A stretch of DNA of 64,000 nucleotides from an uncultured Clostridia bacterium (GCA_948934525.1 CAQZSK010000003.1:62001-126000), one strand, 5' to 3'. Shown: positions 34,984 through 45,164, counted from the stretch's first letter. Program-made: numbers and translations. Notes: generated from the letters alone by a model not told the origin.

Positions 34984-35944
34984 TGTTCCACTCTCCCCTC
35001 ACATAAAACGTTAATATGCTACCGTGCTTTGATTTGTGCATCTGCTGCAAGCCTTATTTTATTTGAAATACTGTTGGCTTGTCCTACTTCGTAAAACTGT
35101 CCCTGCTCGTCGTTGTCAGTTGCTTTTAATAGCATGTATTCGTTGTATTGAATTGCTAACAAGCTTCCATTTCCGAACTTTGTAGTAGAACGGCAACTCT
35201 AGTTCTACACCCAGTGACGTATCTTCCTCTATTGTCATTGTGTAAGTATTTATGTTACAAGAACCATTTTTTTGTCGTTCTTCTTCAGCTAACACTCTAG
35301 CTTCCTCCGCTTCTACTCTTGCTTGTTCAGCAGTCTCCCTTACACTTTCAGACTCTGCTCTATTAGTTTCTGAAGCATTTCTAGCTACTTCTTTTGCTAT
35401 TCTTTCATTCTCTGCTGTATTTCTATTCGTTTCAGCAACACTACGATTATTTTCGTTTGTTATACGATCCTCTTCTGCTATATTTCTAGCTTCTTCTGCG
35501 TTTTGTCGTGCTACTTCATTAGCAATTCTTTTTTCTTCTTCAGCTGAAGCATTTTCTAATATTTCAATATAATTGGGTACATCGTCACTTGTTATATTTT
35601 CTTTTGAACTTTTTTCAATAATCACTGGAACATAAAAAGAAGATACTATTTCAGTACCTTTTTTGAGTTCAACTTCTATATTAGCATTTCCTGGTATTCT
35701 TAAACAATTTTCAAGTAATACAGCATTTACAATATTATCTTTCTTGGTTATTTGTGATGACTGCATTACTATTGTTCCGATTTGGTTTTGTGAATATTAT
35801 ATAAACTGATAAATTTGTCAAGTCTACATTTAACGAATCATCTAATATAATCATCTCTAGTTCTGTTGTATCAAATTGTTTTAATCTTAATGGATTGAAC
35901 TGCTGTAATTTTAAATCAACAGTGATTTTTTCTTTCCTTTTCAA
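34967..35944 (-). CDS. BppU-type baseplate upper protein with coiled coil, three CGGN sites
   Basis: Joined product of 324 residues. Residues 1-100 are a BppU N-terminal domain. CGGA at 35779-35776 gives TKPN-G-TIVMQS, the family's KPxGT turn. A coiled coil of EEARNIAEEDR-type heptads follows. CGGA at 35175-35172 gives YYKV-G-NGSLLAI. CGGT at 35024-35021 gives IKA-G-SILTFYVRG, then a stop at 34969-34967. Conventional reading would give two unrelated fragments (35735-35944 and 35116-35766) and lose about 50 conserved C-terminal residues. The protein joins the baseplate to the receptor-binding protein encoded next. Confidence 0.82.
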
Positions 35945-35961
35945 TTCTTTTCACTTCCTTC

Positions 35962-38022
35962 CTAACTCATATATCCTGTTACTTGCAAATATGCAAATCC
36001 TGTTCCTGTATCGCTATACATTCTATCAGAAGAACCTTCTACTATTGCATTTCTTGTCTTTATAATAAACTCTGTATTGCCTTTATCTATATAATTCTTT
36101 ATATCAGTACCAATTTTAACTTCTTGTTTATGCTCAATATCACTTGGAACTGACGGTGTATATCCATTTGCTCCGAAACAATTCGTAGACAATAGCCCAG
36201 CTTGGTCGAATATATCAATTAAACTACTTTGGATATATGCTGTTCTTGGATAATCCTTTTTTGTTACTTTGAATACATCTATATTTCTTGAATATCCCCA
36301 TATATTCTCTGGGCTAGTGTATGGATTTTTCACCCATTGTACTGGTATATGTGTTAATATTACTTTTGCTTCAGTTATTACAAAATTTTCTGGAATATAA
36401 ACATTGATTCTGTAATATCCAAAATCTGCATCATTCAATAATACATATCCTAAGAAGTCATTGAAATTTGATTTTGCTGCAAAAATAAATGTGGAAAGCA
36501 CACCATTTCCACCAATAAGTTTTGCACCATTAGACAGAATAATTCCTCTATTGTCCATTCTAATTACTTCTTCTGCTAACTCATTTAACAAAGAAAATAC
36601 ACCAGAATAATTATTATTTCCTCCAAGAGTAAGACTTCCACCATGTATTCTATCAGCTGATAGAACCCCAGTTTTTATCATACTTGCAACCAAACTTCCA
36701 TCCATAGTAGCTGCAATTTCGTATGGACCATTAATTCCATTCTTTGAATATCCCCAACCATTAATATTGAATCTCCAAACCTTTTGACAAGTATTAGGGT
36801 TATCAGTATCCATTATAAAAAGTTCACTTCTAGTTTTATGGATATTTCCACCCATTGCATTAATCAATTGTTCTGTTGCACTACTTTGTGCTTGCTCTAA
36901 AATAGTAGTAGAAATATCTTTTGTTTCCTCTTTTACAGTATTTTGAATATTTTTGTCTGTATTGGTAATATAGTTTTCTTTGAACTCTCCTAGTTCTAAT
37001 TTCGTAAATCTGTTTCCATTATGTGTTGTTTTGATTACTCTTATTTTTACGTTTATTTTATCTATTTTAACAGTGACTGTATCTCCTAATTTCAATTCTT
37101 GTAAGAAAGAATATTTTGAATATGCAGTTGTCTTTCTCAAGTCAACAAAGTCTACTTTTAAATTGACTGTAGGCTTATCTATATTTTCATCTTGATACTT
37201 TAACTCACATAATTTTCTTAGTTCTTCATAAGCTTCTTCTATTGTTTCAAAGCCTTCTTCATCTTCTGCATTTTCTTTTACTTTCACATCTGAAAACTCT
37301 ACTAGTTTAATTTTTGGAAAAGGATATTGGTCAATAATAGGACTATCAACATATTTTTCTGGTAAGAGTAAACCATTGTACCCCATTGGCATAATCCTGG
37401 TAATAACATCCGAATTATCAATAGTGTAATCTAGTCCTGTTATATTTTTTCCATATTTTAGAATATATCCTGTGTCCTCTCCTCTTTGACGTAGCATTTT
37501 AATTTGAAAGTTGTTTCTTTCTAATTCTCCACCCCAAACATTTACAAAGCTATTATCAATATCACCAATTATTGCATTAAGTGGATTCTTTCTCACATAT
37601 CTTGCACTTCCAGTTTTAGTTATATTTGAATTTCCTGCAAAATTGTGTTGATATTGAGTATGGGATAAAATCCAATCTAATGCATCTCCTCCAGTTAAGT
37701 TTTGTGGAAATGTATCTTCTAATAAGTTATCTAGTAGGTCATATGTAATATGCTCTGCATATACTTTTACTGAACTTAGCCCTCTGCTCGTATTTTTAAT
37801 TCTAAAAAGCTGTTTTTCGTCTGTTCCAACATCTACCTTGATTATATTTTCATTTTCAATAAAATCAATATATTTACATTGCAATGGATATTCAAAACTT
37901 GTTGTTAATTCTCCATTTAGTTCTTCTGCTGTTTGTACATTAAATGCATCACGCAAAATTCCAATTCCATTGTTCAGAAAATCAGCTGGCTTGTTACAAA
38001 TTTTGTCATATAAAATTATCAT
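35962..38022 (-). CDS. Phage tail spike / minor structural protein (tail-associated lysin region)
   Basis: 686 residues. The N-terminal half (MIILYDKICNKPADFLNNGI, NAEELNGELTTSFEYPL type) matches the phage minor structural protein / prophage tail endopeptidase family that forms the tail tip hub. The C-terminal half contains VASMIKTGVLSADRIHGGSL, an intramolecular-chaperone or linker motif common in such proteins. No CGG site. Its start overlaps the stop of the Sipho_tail gene upstream (ATGA). Located after the distal tail gene as expected. Confidence 0.85.
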   Translation of the reverse strand: MIILYDKICNKPADFLNNGIGILRDAFNVQTAEELNGELTTSFEYPLQCKYIDFIENENIIKVDVGTDEKQLFRIKNTSRGLSSVKVYAEHITYDLLDNLLEDTFPQNLTGGDALDWILSHTQYQHNFAGNSNITKTGSARYVRKNPLNAIIGDIDNSFVNVWGGELERNNFQIKMLRQRGEDTGYILKYGKNITGLDYTIDNSDVITRIMPMGYNGLLLPEKYVDSPIIDQYPFPKIKLVEFSDVKVKENAEDEEGFETIEEAYEELRKLCELKYQDENIDKPTVNLKVDFVDLRKTTAYSKYSFLQELKLGDTVTVKIDKINVKIRVIKTTHNGNRFTKLELGEFKENYITNTDKNIQNTVKEETKDISTTILEQAQSSATEQLINAMGGNIHKTRSELFIMDTDNPNTCQKVWRFNINGWGYSKNGINGPYEIAATMDGSLVASMIKTGVLSADRIHGGSLTLGGNNNYSGVFSLLNELAEEVIRMDNRGIILSNGAKLIGGNGVLSTFIFAAKSNFNDFLGYVLLNDADFGYYRINVYIPENFVITEAKVILTHIPVQWVKNPYTSPENIWGYSRNIDVFKVTKKDYPRTAYIQSSLIDIFDQAGLLSTNCFGANGYTPSVPSDIEHKQEVKIGTDIKNYIDKGNTEFIIKTRNAIVEGSSDRMYSDTGTGFAYLQVTGYMS

Positions 38023-38720
38023 AGAAATACCTCTCTATACTTTAGTTTTACACTAGATACATCTCCTAGCCAATCAATTAAATTCTTTCCTGGCCCTAAA
38101 TATAAAAAATCTTCTGAATATATTTTGTCGTTGCAATTTATATTTCCCTTAAATGCTTCCTCCAGTTCGCAGTCTAACTCGATATAGTCCTCTATGTTTT
38201 TAAGAATCATAGTTTTGTCATTAATACTAAGTGAAATATCCCCATTACCAATAACTTTTATATATGGCTTAATATAATATGTAGAATCTAAAATAGTTAT
38301 TTCTGTACTAGATAGTAGTTTCTGTTCCTTTTCACATACAGAATAAGCAAAAGGTTGTACTTGAAATTCAATTGAAAATTCATTGCACACTTGATATACC
38401 TGTTCTAAGTCAATTTTACTTTTAATAAGCACATTATAAAATTTGTCTGTTTCTCGGCTTAGAATTAATTTTCCTTCACCTTTCAGCCATTCAAATATAT
38501 TTCTTGTATTTGCATTATCAATTAAAGTACATTCTATCTGATAAGTAAAAGGTTCGTATGTGTCGTATTTTTCGTTTTCTTTTATATAAAGGCTTCCGCT
38601 TCTTCCTGGTACTACTATTTCTTCTACTTTCATTTCTGGTCGTGTAATAGCAGGCATCTTGTTTACAATGATGCCCATATCTTTGCTATTCTTACCATTA
38701 AAAATAAAAAAGGGTATCAT
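38019..38720 (-). CDS. Distal tail protein (Sipho_tail family)
   Basis: 233 residues from ATG 38720 (MIPFFIFNGKNSKDMG), supported by AAGGGAG ten bases upstream; a longer frame from 38762 would overlap the tape measure. VVPGRSGSLYIKE and TYEPFTYQIEC are typical of Dit / Sipho_tail proteins, which form the hexameric ring linking tail tube and baseplate. Two bases separate it from the tape-measure stop. Confidence 0.87.
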   Translation of the reverse strand: MIPFFIFNGKNSKDMGIIVNKMPAITRPEMKVEEIVVPGRSGSLYIKENEKYDTYEPFTYQIECTLIDNANTRNIFEWLKGEGKLILSRETDKFYNVLIKSKIDLEQVYQVCNEFSIEFQVQPFAYSVCEKEQKLLSSTEITILDSTYYIKPYIKVIGNGDISLSINDKTMILKNIEDYIELDCELEEAFKGNINCNDKIYSEDFLYLGPGKNLIDWLGDVSSVKLKYREVFL

Positions 38721-38721
38721 T

Positions 38722-40867
38722 TTATTTTTCTCCCTTCCTTCTGTTCTTTTTCTTATAAACAAACGCTAGTTGCTCTCCAAAAGCTTCTACGTCACTATCA
38801 GTTTCATTATAAAACTTATCAATATTGACAATTAAATCACCTTCATAGATTATTGTTTGTCTTTCCTCATCTTCCTTCTTATCTTCTTTCGACTTATCTT
38901 GTCTATACTCTTTGTTTTCTTCCTTGGTTAAGACTGCTTCACCTTTATGTAGCAGTGCTGGGAAGTCATCTTCTGGAACATAGTCCATACCAACTTTCAA
39001 TTTTGGAATCTGTGGAATGTTAATTCCAAATCCCCCAATTCCTGGTACCCAGTCTGGTATTTTAATTTTGTTTAATCCTCCAATAAAGCCATTAATAATA
39101 CCTATAATAAAATTAATTGGTGTTTTGAAAATATTTCCTAGTCCTTTAGCGATATTAGAAAATATATTTTTAACATTTTCCCACGCTCCGCTTCCAATTT
39201 CCTGTAAATACATTTTTCACAAAATCTATAATATTTGAGAATACATTTTTTATTGATTGTATTGCTTTTTTTACCCCTTCAAAAGCGGAAGAAAAAACTC
39301 CAGATAATATTGATGCAACTAATTGGAAAGCCTGCTGCAATGGTTTTAGAGCAACATTGATTAATGTTGTTATTAATTGTGTTAAAGGAGGTAAAACCAT
39401 ATTTATAATCTGTAGTAGTGGTTGTAATATCGTCATTAATAGATCAATTAATGGTTGTAAGAAGTCTAATACAGGCTGCAATAAAGCTAATATTGGCTGT
39501 AATAGTTGTATTATTATTGGCAAAACTGCTTCTATAATTTGCATAAGAGGTGGTAATAATGTATTTAGCAACTGCACCAGTATTGGTAAAATTGTTTCTA
39601 GCAATTGTGAAACAAACGGTATTATTTGTTGTAACAAATTCATTAATATAGGCATAATTGCTTGCACTAAATCCATCATTGGAGGTAAAAGTTGCGAGAA
39701 TAAATTTGTTATAACAGGAGCAAGTTGCTCTATAATTCCTTGTATCATTGGCATATTATCTGAAATTATTTGAATAACTTGTTTCAAAATTGGCATTAAT
39801 GCATTTCCCAATGGTAGCACTAACATTTCAACATTTCTTTTTAGTCCTTCAAACATATCGGATAAATTATCATATTTTACTTCTTTTATTTGGTTCATTG
39901 TATCTAAAGTTTCATCAAAAGCTTCTCCATATTCTGTCATAGCAAATATAGCATCTTTTCCCAAATCTTCCCACATTGTTCCAAATATTGCTACTCCAGC
40001 TGTGTTTTGCTCAATTGGATCCTTAATATTTTTTAATCCCTCGACTACTTCCCCAAATGCCCACGATGCTCTTTCTCCACCTTCTCCAAATGCTTTTGTA
40101 ATATCGTCTGCGTTTAATTTCATCGCTTTTAGAGAATCTGCTGCCGAACCATCTTTCATTCTAATGCCCATTTCTTTAATGGCATCGCCTATTTTATCTA
40201 TTGAAAATGCTCCACTCTCTGCACCTTGCTTGAATGTATTGAACATATCTGTTGCATTTAGACCATTTTGCTTAAAATGTACAGAATATTCATTGATAGA
40301 ATCTAACAAATCTCCATTCTTATCTAATCCTTGTTGTGCTCCTTGTGCAATTAAATTGTAAGCTTCTTTGGAAGATATTCCAAATTGGTCCATTAGCATT
40401 TTAGCTGCTCTTACACTCTCGTTTACTTCAAATCCAAAAGTATCCCTTAATGCCAATGCATCTTCAGTTACATTCTGAAGTTCTATATCTTCAATTTCTC
40501 CTAGCTGTGTCTTAACTTGAGCCATACTATCAGCAATGTCTTGAAAATCTTCTCCATAGTTGTTTTTATAAATATTTTTTAGCACTTCTTCATATTGTGA
40601 TGTAGCTTCTTTTGCGGATCCTGTACTTACTATATAGCTATCAACTGCTTTGTTTACTTGTTGTGATGTATTGACTGCCATTCCACCAATAGCTACTGCT
40701 GCGGTTCCTACTGCTGCTCCAATACCAATAGCCCATTTTCCAGCTTTCTTAGCAACTTCCCCCAACTTATTTCCCAGACCTTCGCTGCTTTTACCTGTTT
40801 TTTCAATTTTTTCATCTGCTTCATTTGTATCAACAAAAATGCTTCCAAACAGTTTAAATATTTCCAT
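38722..40867 (-). CDS. Tail tape measure protein, one CGGA site
   Basis: Joined length 714 residues. The N-terminus has a Gly/Ala-rich hydrophobic segment (AKKAGKWAIGIGAAVGTAAV) and the phage-related minor tail region (DFQDIADSMAQVKTQLG). A 160-residue stretch of hydrophobic ILQPLLQ-type helical repeats (about 350-520) follows. In-frame CGG at 39190-39188 would end the protein five codons later. CGGA read as Gly gives TGNWK-G-AWENVKN, a nearly invariant phrase in siphovirus tape measures, and adds 160 residues with a DWVPGIGGFGINIPQIPKL segment and a metal-free C-terminal tail. It sets tail length. Confidence 0.85.
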
Positions 40868-41518
40868 CTTTTACACCTGCCTTTTGCTGACTTTCATATG
40901 CTTTTACAATTTCCATACTGTGTTTTACAATTTGTTCATTACTTAAATTACTTTGATGTTTATTTACTTTTGCTTGTTGGTAAAGTTTTTCTTTGTAATC
41001 TTTAAATGAAATATATTGTGGTATTATTCCTGCTTCCATAAGAGGATATATTGTAAGCCATCTTTCATAAATTTCTTTTTCATATGCAAAATCCAAAAAA
41101 TCCCCTAGTTTTCCTAAGGGATAATCTTTTATATTGCTTATGCCAAAATATTTGTTCAAAAGATATGTTACTTCTTCTGTTCTGGCATAAGCTTTTGTTT
41201 TAAAAAACTTGTAAATTCTTTATCTTTCATAATTTCTTTTACAAATTCAATTATGTCTATTTTCTTAGCTTCTTCTTTTTCTATTTCCTTGTAAGTTGCA
41301 ATAAATTCTACCAACTCATCTTTTACTAAGTGCAACTTACTTGTTAATTTAAGAATAACTTTTATACCTATTTGTGTTTGTAATTTTTCAATGTTACTTC
41401 CACTCTTTCCTTTTGCACTTTTCCCCATTTCTACTAAATCATTAATGAAGTCGTCTGTTATTTCCATTTTATTAATAATAGAACTAATTAAGCATATTGA
41501 ATCAATAGTTAATTTCAT
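40854..41518 (-). CDS. Tail assembly chaperone, extended form made by -1 frameshift (gpGT-like)
   Basis: Shares the start of the 41168-41518 gene. At T TTA AAA (41204-41198) a -1 slip leads to KTKAYARTEEVTYLLNKYFG and on to a stop at 40854, just inside the tape-measure start. This G/GT arrangement is the conserved device of siphoviruses for making a small amount of extended chaperone that loads the tape measure. The downstream frame has only a TTG at 41159 with no ribosome site, supporting frameshift expression. It is distinct in direction (-1) from the CGG events (+1). Confidence 0.72.
41168..41518 (-). CDS. Tail assembly chaperone, short form (gpG-like)
   Basis: 116 residues, helical and acidic (DDFINDLVEMGKSAKG, EEAKKIDIIEFVKEIMK), directly after the tail tube gene and before the tape measure, as for gpG-type chaperones. 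No sequence motif beyond size and position proves it. It ends SFLKQKLMPEQKK*. Confidence 0.72.
   Translation of the reverse strand: MKLTIDSICLISSIINKMEITDDFINDLVEMGKSAKGKSGSNIEKLQTQIGIKVILKLTSKLHLVKDELVEFIATYKEIEKEEAKKIDIIEFVKEIMKDKEFTSFLKQKLMPEQKK
41198..41204 (-). promoter_or_regulatory. -1 slippery heptamer of the tail chaperone
   Basis: T TTA AAA read in the zero frame of the short chaperone and preceded by further Ts. It fits the X XXY YYZ rule. The -1 frame stays open for about 115 codons downstream. Confidence 0.7.
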
Positions 41519-41519
41519 C

Positions 41520-42104
41520 TTATAATACCTCCAAATCCATACTTTCTACAGTTTCGATAGTGTAAATTGGTTCACTTGTTTCATCAGTATATTTATGATG
41601 AGCTTTATAAGAAAGTTCAATTTCTCCCTCTGCTTTTTGTACAGCTGAAAAGTCCAAACCATTTTTATCTAAAACCCTTCTAATAGTGACTTTGATAAAT
41701 CCTCCACCTACTTTTTGTGCAAACATAGTGATGTTTTTGGTGTATGCCTCTTCTGCAATTAGTCCTAAGTCACCTGCCTCAATTTTTGTTATCTTCTTGT
41801 TCTGCTCATCTCTTGTTACTTTTGCACCTGGCAATTTATCTGCAAAAGTTTCCATTGATGCATTAATAGTTTTTGCTGTTAAGGTAGCATTTTCATCATC
41901 AAGTGTTGTTAATCCTTCTGTCTCTCCTTTAGAGCCATCATATTCAATGTTTCTATAAGTTCTTTCTACCTTGAAATTTGTTCCCCCTCTAAGCGGACCA
42001 ATAAGTTCTTCTCCTTCTAATCCATAGTTTTTAAATAATACACCATGATCAATCTGAATATTTTCAATCATTTGTTTAGTTAATTCTGTTTTCATTTTCT
42101 TCAC
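41520..42104 (-). CDS. Major tail tube protein
   Basis: 194 residues with ENIQIDHGVLFKNYG and GTNFKVERTYRNIEYDG motifs seen in clostridial siphovirus major tail proteins. The size and place between the tail terminator and the chaperone agree. It polymerises into the tail tube. No CGG site. Confidence 0.8.
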   Translation of the reverse strand: MKKMKTELTKQMIENIQIDHGVLFKNYGLEGEELIGPLRGGTNFKVERTYRNIEYDGSKGETEGLTTLDDENATLTAKTINASMETFADKLPGAKVTRDEQNKKITKIEAGDLGLIAEEAYTKNITMFAQKVGGGFIKVTIRRVLDKNGLDFSAVQKAEGEIELSYKAHHKYTDETSEPIYTIETVESMDLEVL

Positions 42105-42487
42105 TCTCCCTCTTTAAATTTGTATAAATGTATTTCAAAAGTTAATAACCTTCTTTTGATTGTTTTATCGTCATCAAGTATCGTTAAGCAATTTGAGAAA
42201 AATATCACATAAGCATAATTAACTTTAATTTCTTTCTTTTTATTTAATAACGATTTTAAATCATCACATATTTTTTCAATTTCAGTAGTATCATCACCTT
42301 GATCCCATATCTCTATTTCTAATGCATATGGGATATATACTTCATCATCAAGTTCTTTTATATCAATAACAGCATATGGATACTTTGCTTTGTGATACGA
42401 TGTAAGGAAATAATTATGAATAACATTGTCGACTTGTTCTTTTATTTCTTCCCTCATAAATAATCTTGGTCTTTTTACTTCATTCAT
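42101..42487 (-). CDS. Tail terminator / minor tail-completion-like protein
   Basis: 128 residues, mixed alpha/beta (YAVIDIKELDDEVYIPYALE, DQGDDTTEIEKICDDLK). The sequence and position between the gp10-like protein and the tail tube match tail-completion proteins (gpU-like). Its stop overlaps the next start by four bases. Confidence 0.65.
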   Translation of the reverse strand: MNEVKRPRLFMREEIKEQVDNVIHNYFLTSYHKAKYPYAVIDIKELDDEVYIPYALEIEIWDQGDDTTEIEKICDDLKSLLNKKKEIKVNYAYVIFFSNCLTILDDDKTIKRRLLTFEIHLYKFKEGE

Positions 42488-42896
42488 TGCCTATTTCCTC
42501 ACTTTCATCAATAATACCTAATACCTTATTTTCATCTTCTATTGATTTTATATATGTTCCTTGAATTTTACGAATTTCATTTTTATTTTGTAATACAGCA
42601 TTTTTTAAGAATTCCTTTTTTATATGATTAGATGTTCCTAATTCTTCAAATCCCATATAAAAGCCTCCAGGTTTATATCCAACCAGGAGGCTTCCATCTT
42701 TCCTTGCCCAATATTGTGTATTTTTCTTTCCTCTATAAGTTCTTGATCTCATTTTCTTTTTTGCTTCTCTAGTAGCATATTTTCCTACATCCTTATTAGC
42801 TGCATGAACCAATTCTTTTAACATATATTTCGTTCTATCTACTTTGTTAATATATTGAACTCCATTTTTCGTTATTTTTATCGCACTAGGTACCAT
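42480..42896 (-). CDS. HK97 gp10-like head-tail joining protein
   Basis: 138 residues. Basic N-terminal helix region (TREAKKKMRSRTYRGKKNTQ) followed by KDGSLLVGYKPGGFYMGFEE and an LGTSNH turn, the signature of HK97-gp10-like neck proteins. Overlaps both neighbours by a few bases. Confidence 0.8.
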   Translation of the reverse strand: MVPSAIKITKNGVQYINKVDRTKYMLKELVHAANKDVGKYATREAKKKMRSRTYRGKKNTQYWARKDGSLLVGYKPGGFYMGFEELGTSNHIKKEFLKNAVLQNKNEIRKIQGTYIKSIEDENKVLGIIDESEEIGNE

Positions 42897-43212
42897 AACA
42901 ATTCACCTCATTATTGACTTTTGCAACACAAGTAAGTTCTACCTTTTCATCATCTTTGATATAAGTTCTAGTTATTTTATATTCCTTACTCTCATAAAGC
43001 AAAAATGGCTCATTATTATATTCAAACTTCCAGATTGTACACATAATTTCAGGTTTCAAACCAACTGCCGCTGCTTGATAGGCTTCACTTTGTCTTATGC
43101 TATTTACATCAGCATATCGTTTATTCTTTTCCATTGAACGAATAATATCTCCAATTTCATTTTCCTTTACTTCTTCTTTTAGTAAGTATATAATCTTATC
43201 CATTTTACTCAT
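42886..43212 (-). CDS. Head-tail adaptor (head closure) protein
   Basis: 108 residues with a beta-rich second half (KPEIMCTIWKFEYNNE, YKITRTYIKDDEKVELTCVA), as in siphovirus head-closure proteins. It is placed between gp6-like and gp10-like genes and overlaps both. Confidence 0.72.
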   Translation of the reverse strand: MSKMDKIIYLLKEEVKENEIGDIIRSMEKNKRYADVNSIRQSEAYQAAAVGLKPEIMCTIWKFEYNNEPFLLYESKEYKITRTYIKDDEKVELTCVAKVNNEVNCYGT

Positions 43213-43519
43213 TCTCCTGTGTATATTCTTTTGTTGACCTCATAAAATTTTTATTTTCTTCAAATACAGCTAAAAATTTTGTAGCAATATCTTGTTTAGT
43301 ATATCTGTAGTTTCCTCTAACATATGCTTTTATTGTTTCAGCAATTAGACTATCTTCTTTTTTGATTTTAGAATCAACTATGCCAGACAATTTTAATTTT
43401 TTAACAGCTGAATCTCTTAAACTTTTCAGATCTTCGTCAAATTCGTCAATTGTTAATCCTACACATTTTCTAAGTTCTTCTATTGTTACTACTGCATAAA
43501 CTTCATTTTCTTCTGACAT
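43205..43519 (-). CDS. gp6-like head-tail connector protein
   Basis: 104 residues, all-helical, with SLIAETIKAYVRGNY, the recurring motif of HK97 gp6-like connectors that bind under the portal. It is the first neck gene after the capsid region. Confidence 0.78.
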   Translation of the reverse strand: MSEENEVYAVVTIEELRKCVGLTIDEFDEDLKSLRDSAVKKLKLSGIVDSKIKKEDSLIAETIKAYVRGNYRYTKQDIATKFLAVFEENKNFMRSTKEYTQENE

Positions 43520-43529
43520 AGTTTTCCTC

Positions 43530-43925
43530 CTAGTTATTCATTAGTTCATCAATAATATCTTGTTTTTTTACATTTGTAAGTTCAATGTTATTTTTCTCTG
43601 CTAAGTCTTTTAACTGATTTACTGTCATTGCATCTAATTCTTCTCTTACAAACTTTATTTGTGGAACTTTATTTATTCCACTTACCTGTCCTAGTTCATT
43701 TTCATTCTTTTTTGAGTTATTTTCTTCTGAACCGTCTCCTAAGTCTTCTTTTATTGCATCAGTTTCCTCAATAACGATAATATCTACTACTTTACCTACT
43801 GATTTTACATTTAATTCCTTCATTCTTTCAACAGTTACCTCAATAATATCATTTTGCTTTACTTCTTCTTTTGAATATTTATCTGTGAATGGCTTCTCTA
43901 CTTTATATTTAACAACAAGTTTCAT
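43530..43925 (-). CDS. Prophage protein with LEM/HeH-like C-terminal helix-hairpin domain
   Basis: 131 residues. The N-terminus is beta-rich (VKYKVEKPFTDKYSKEEVKQ) and an acidic Ser/Asn linker follows. The last 35 residues (MTVNQLKDLAEKNNIELTNV) resemble a Rho-N/HeH nucleic-acid-binding hairpin. In many siphoviruses such a gene follows the capsid gene. The role is unknown. Confidence 0.6.
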   Translation of the reverse strand: MKLVVKYKVEKPFTDKYSKEEVKQNDIIEVTVERMKELNVKSVGKVVDIIVIEETDAIKEDLGDGSEENNSKKNENELGQVSGINKVPQIKFVREELDAMTVNQLKDLAEKNNIELTNVKKQDIIDELMNN

Positions 43926-43940
43926 TTCCGTTCTCCTTTC

Positions 43941-45164
43941 TTACACTTCACCTAAATTATTTTGTGCTACATCTGCACCTTTTTTCACTCTAACAAATCC
44001 ATTATGTGCGACAACATTTCCTCCAGCAAATACTGAACCTCTATGAGCAATTTGTCCTTCTTTGAACTTATAGTCATCACTTTGTTTTATTTCTAAAGAT
44101 GAAAATAGAGCAACTTCATAATTGGATAAAGAACCATATGCCATACAATAATCACCATCTTTAGTCGCTGGATTTAATAATGATTTTGCTGCACTATTTA
44201 AAACGAATGGAATCTTATTGATCTTTCCTGTATTGCCATTTAATTCAATATCATAGAAATTCTTTCCGTCAGCTGTTTTTACATCTGCAAAACCTTGTAA
44301 GTCATTTTTATTTAAAATTAAGCAAGCATCATTTGCAACATCTTCCTCTCCTCCATAGCCAAAAATAATTTTATTTAATGTACTATTGTCAATTGAAGAA
44401 ATTTCTATGTCAGTATTTTTATTAATAGCAAATTTTTCTGGATTAGTAAAAATACCTTGTAATCTTCCTTTTGTTCCTGGTCCTACTAAAATATCTTTGC
44501 TCATTTTCTTTTTTACTGCTATTGAAGTACCATTTACTGTTTTATCGTGATATTCATTATCTGCAAGTCTAGTAATTTCTTCTGGCTCTTCTTGATATGC
44601 AGTTATTTTTTGTTTTGAAATTTCTGCATATCCATATTGGGTTTCTACATCTTTATAATTTCCATTTTCGTCCGTTTCTCCACCTTCACCATAAGAAATA
44701 ACATATCCCCTTTCATAAGTTTCTCCACCTTCTAGTGGAGTAATAGTTACTAAATCTATTAAAGTAGATACTTCATTAAATGTATCTTTAACACCTTTAG
44801 CAGTATATTTTGGTACTGCAATTTGGCTATTTCCAACAGTAATTGCTCTTTTTTCTTTTAACTCTTTTCCTCTCTTTTTCTTCTCTTCTACTGTTAAATT
44901 TCTTTTTTCTGGCTCGTTTTCCTCTTCTGGTTTAGCAATACTTCTAGTTTTCATTGTTTTTTCTAAAGCTGCTGCTTTGTTTCTTTCTTCTTCTTTTTCT
45001 TCTTCATCTAAAACTGCTTCTTCTTCAGCATTTAAGTCTGTTAGTTCTCCTTGTAAAGCTTTGATCTCTTCCTCTGTTAATTCAATAGTTCCCTGAATTT
45101 GAGCATCTAACTTTGCTCTAATTTCTGCTTTTCTTTTTAAAATTCTTTTTAGTTTCTCTTTCAT
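43941..45164 (-). CDS. HK97-fold major capsid protein
   Basis: 407 residues. A highly charged helical delta-domain (about 1-110, KAEIRAKLDAQIQGTIELTE) is followed by the HK97 fold (VSTLIDLVTITPLEGGETYE, LNKNDLQGFADVKTADGKNF). The protease gene upstream would cleave the delta domain. RBS GAAAGGAAA. No CGG site. Confidence 0.9.
   Translation of the reverse strand: MKEKLKRILKRKAEIRAKLDAQIQGTIELTEEEIKALQGELTDLNAEEEAVLDEEEKEEERNKAAALEKTMKTRSIAKPEEENEPEKRNLTVEEKKKRGKELKEKRAITVGNSQIAVPKYTAKGVKDTFNEVSTLIDLVTITPLEGGETYERGYVISYGEGGETDENGNYKDVETQYGYAEISKQKITAYQEEPEEITRLADNEYHDKTVNGTSIAVKKKMSKDILVGPGTKGRLQGIFTNPEKFAINKNTDIEISSIDNSTLNKIIFGYGGEEDVANDACLILNKNDLQGFADVKTADGKNFYDIELNGNTGKINKIPFVLNSAAKSLLNPATKDGDYCMAYGSLSNYEVALFSSLEIKQSDDYKFKEGQIAHRGSVFAGGNVVAHNGFVRVKKGADVAQNNLGEV

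Noticed and set aside
35116..35944. Two separate proteins (35735-35944 and 35116-35766)
   Set aside because: They are the two raw-frame halves of one BppU protein. The second lacks a proper ribosome site and the KPNGT turn bridges them.
40854..41159. Independent gene starting at TTG 41159
   Set aside because: No ribosome site. The upstream -1 frame is open back to a classic slippery heptamer, so frameshift expression is more likely.
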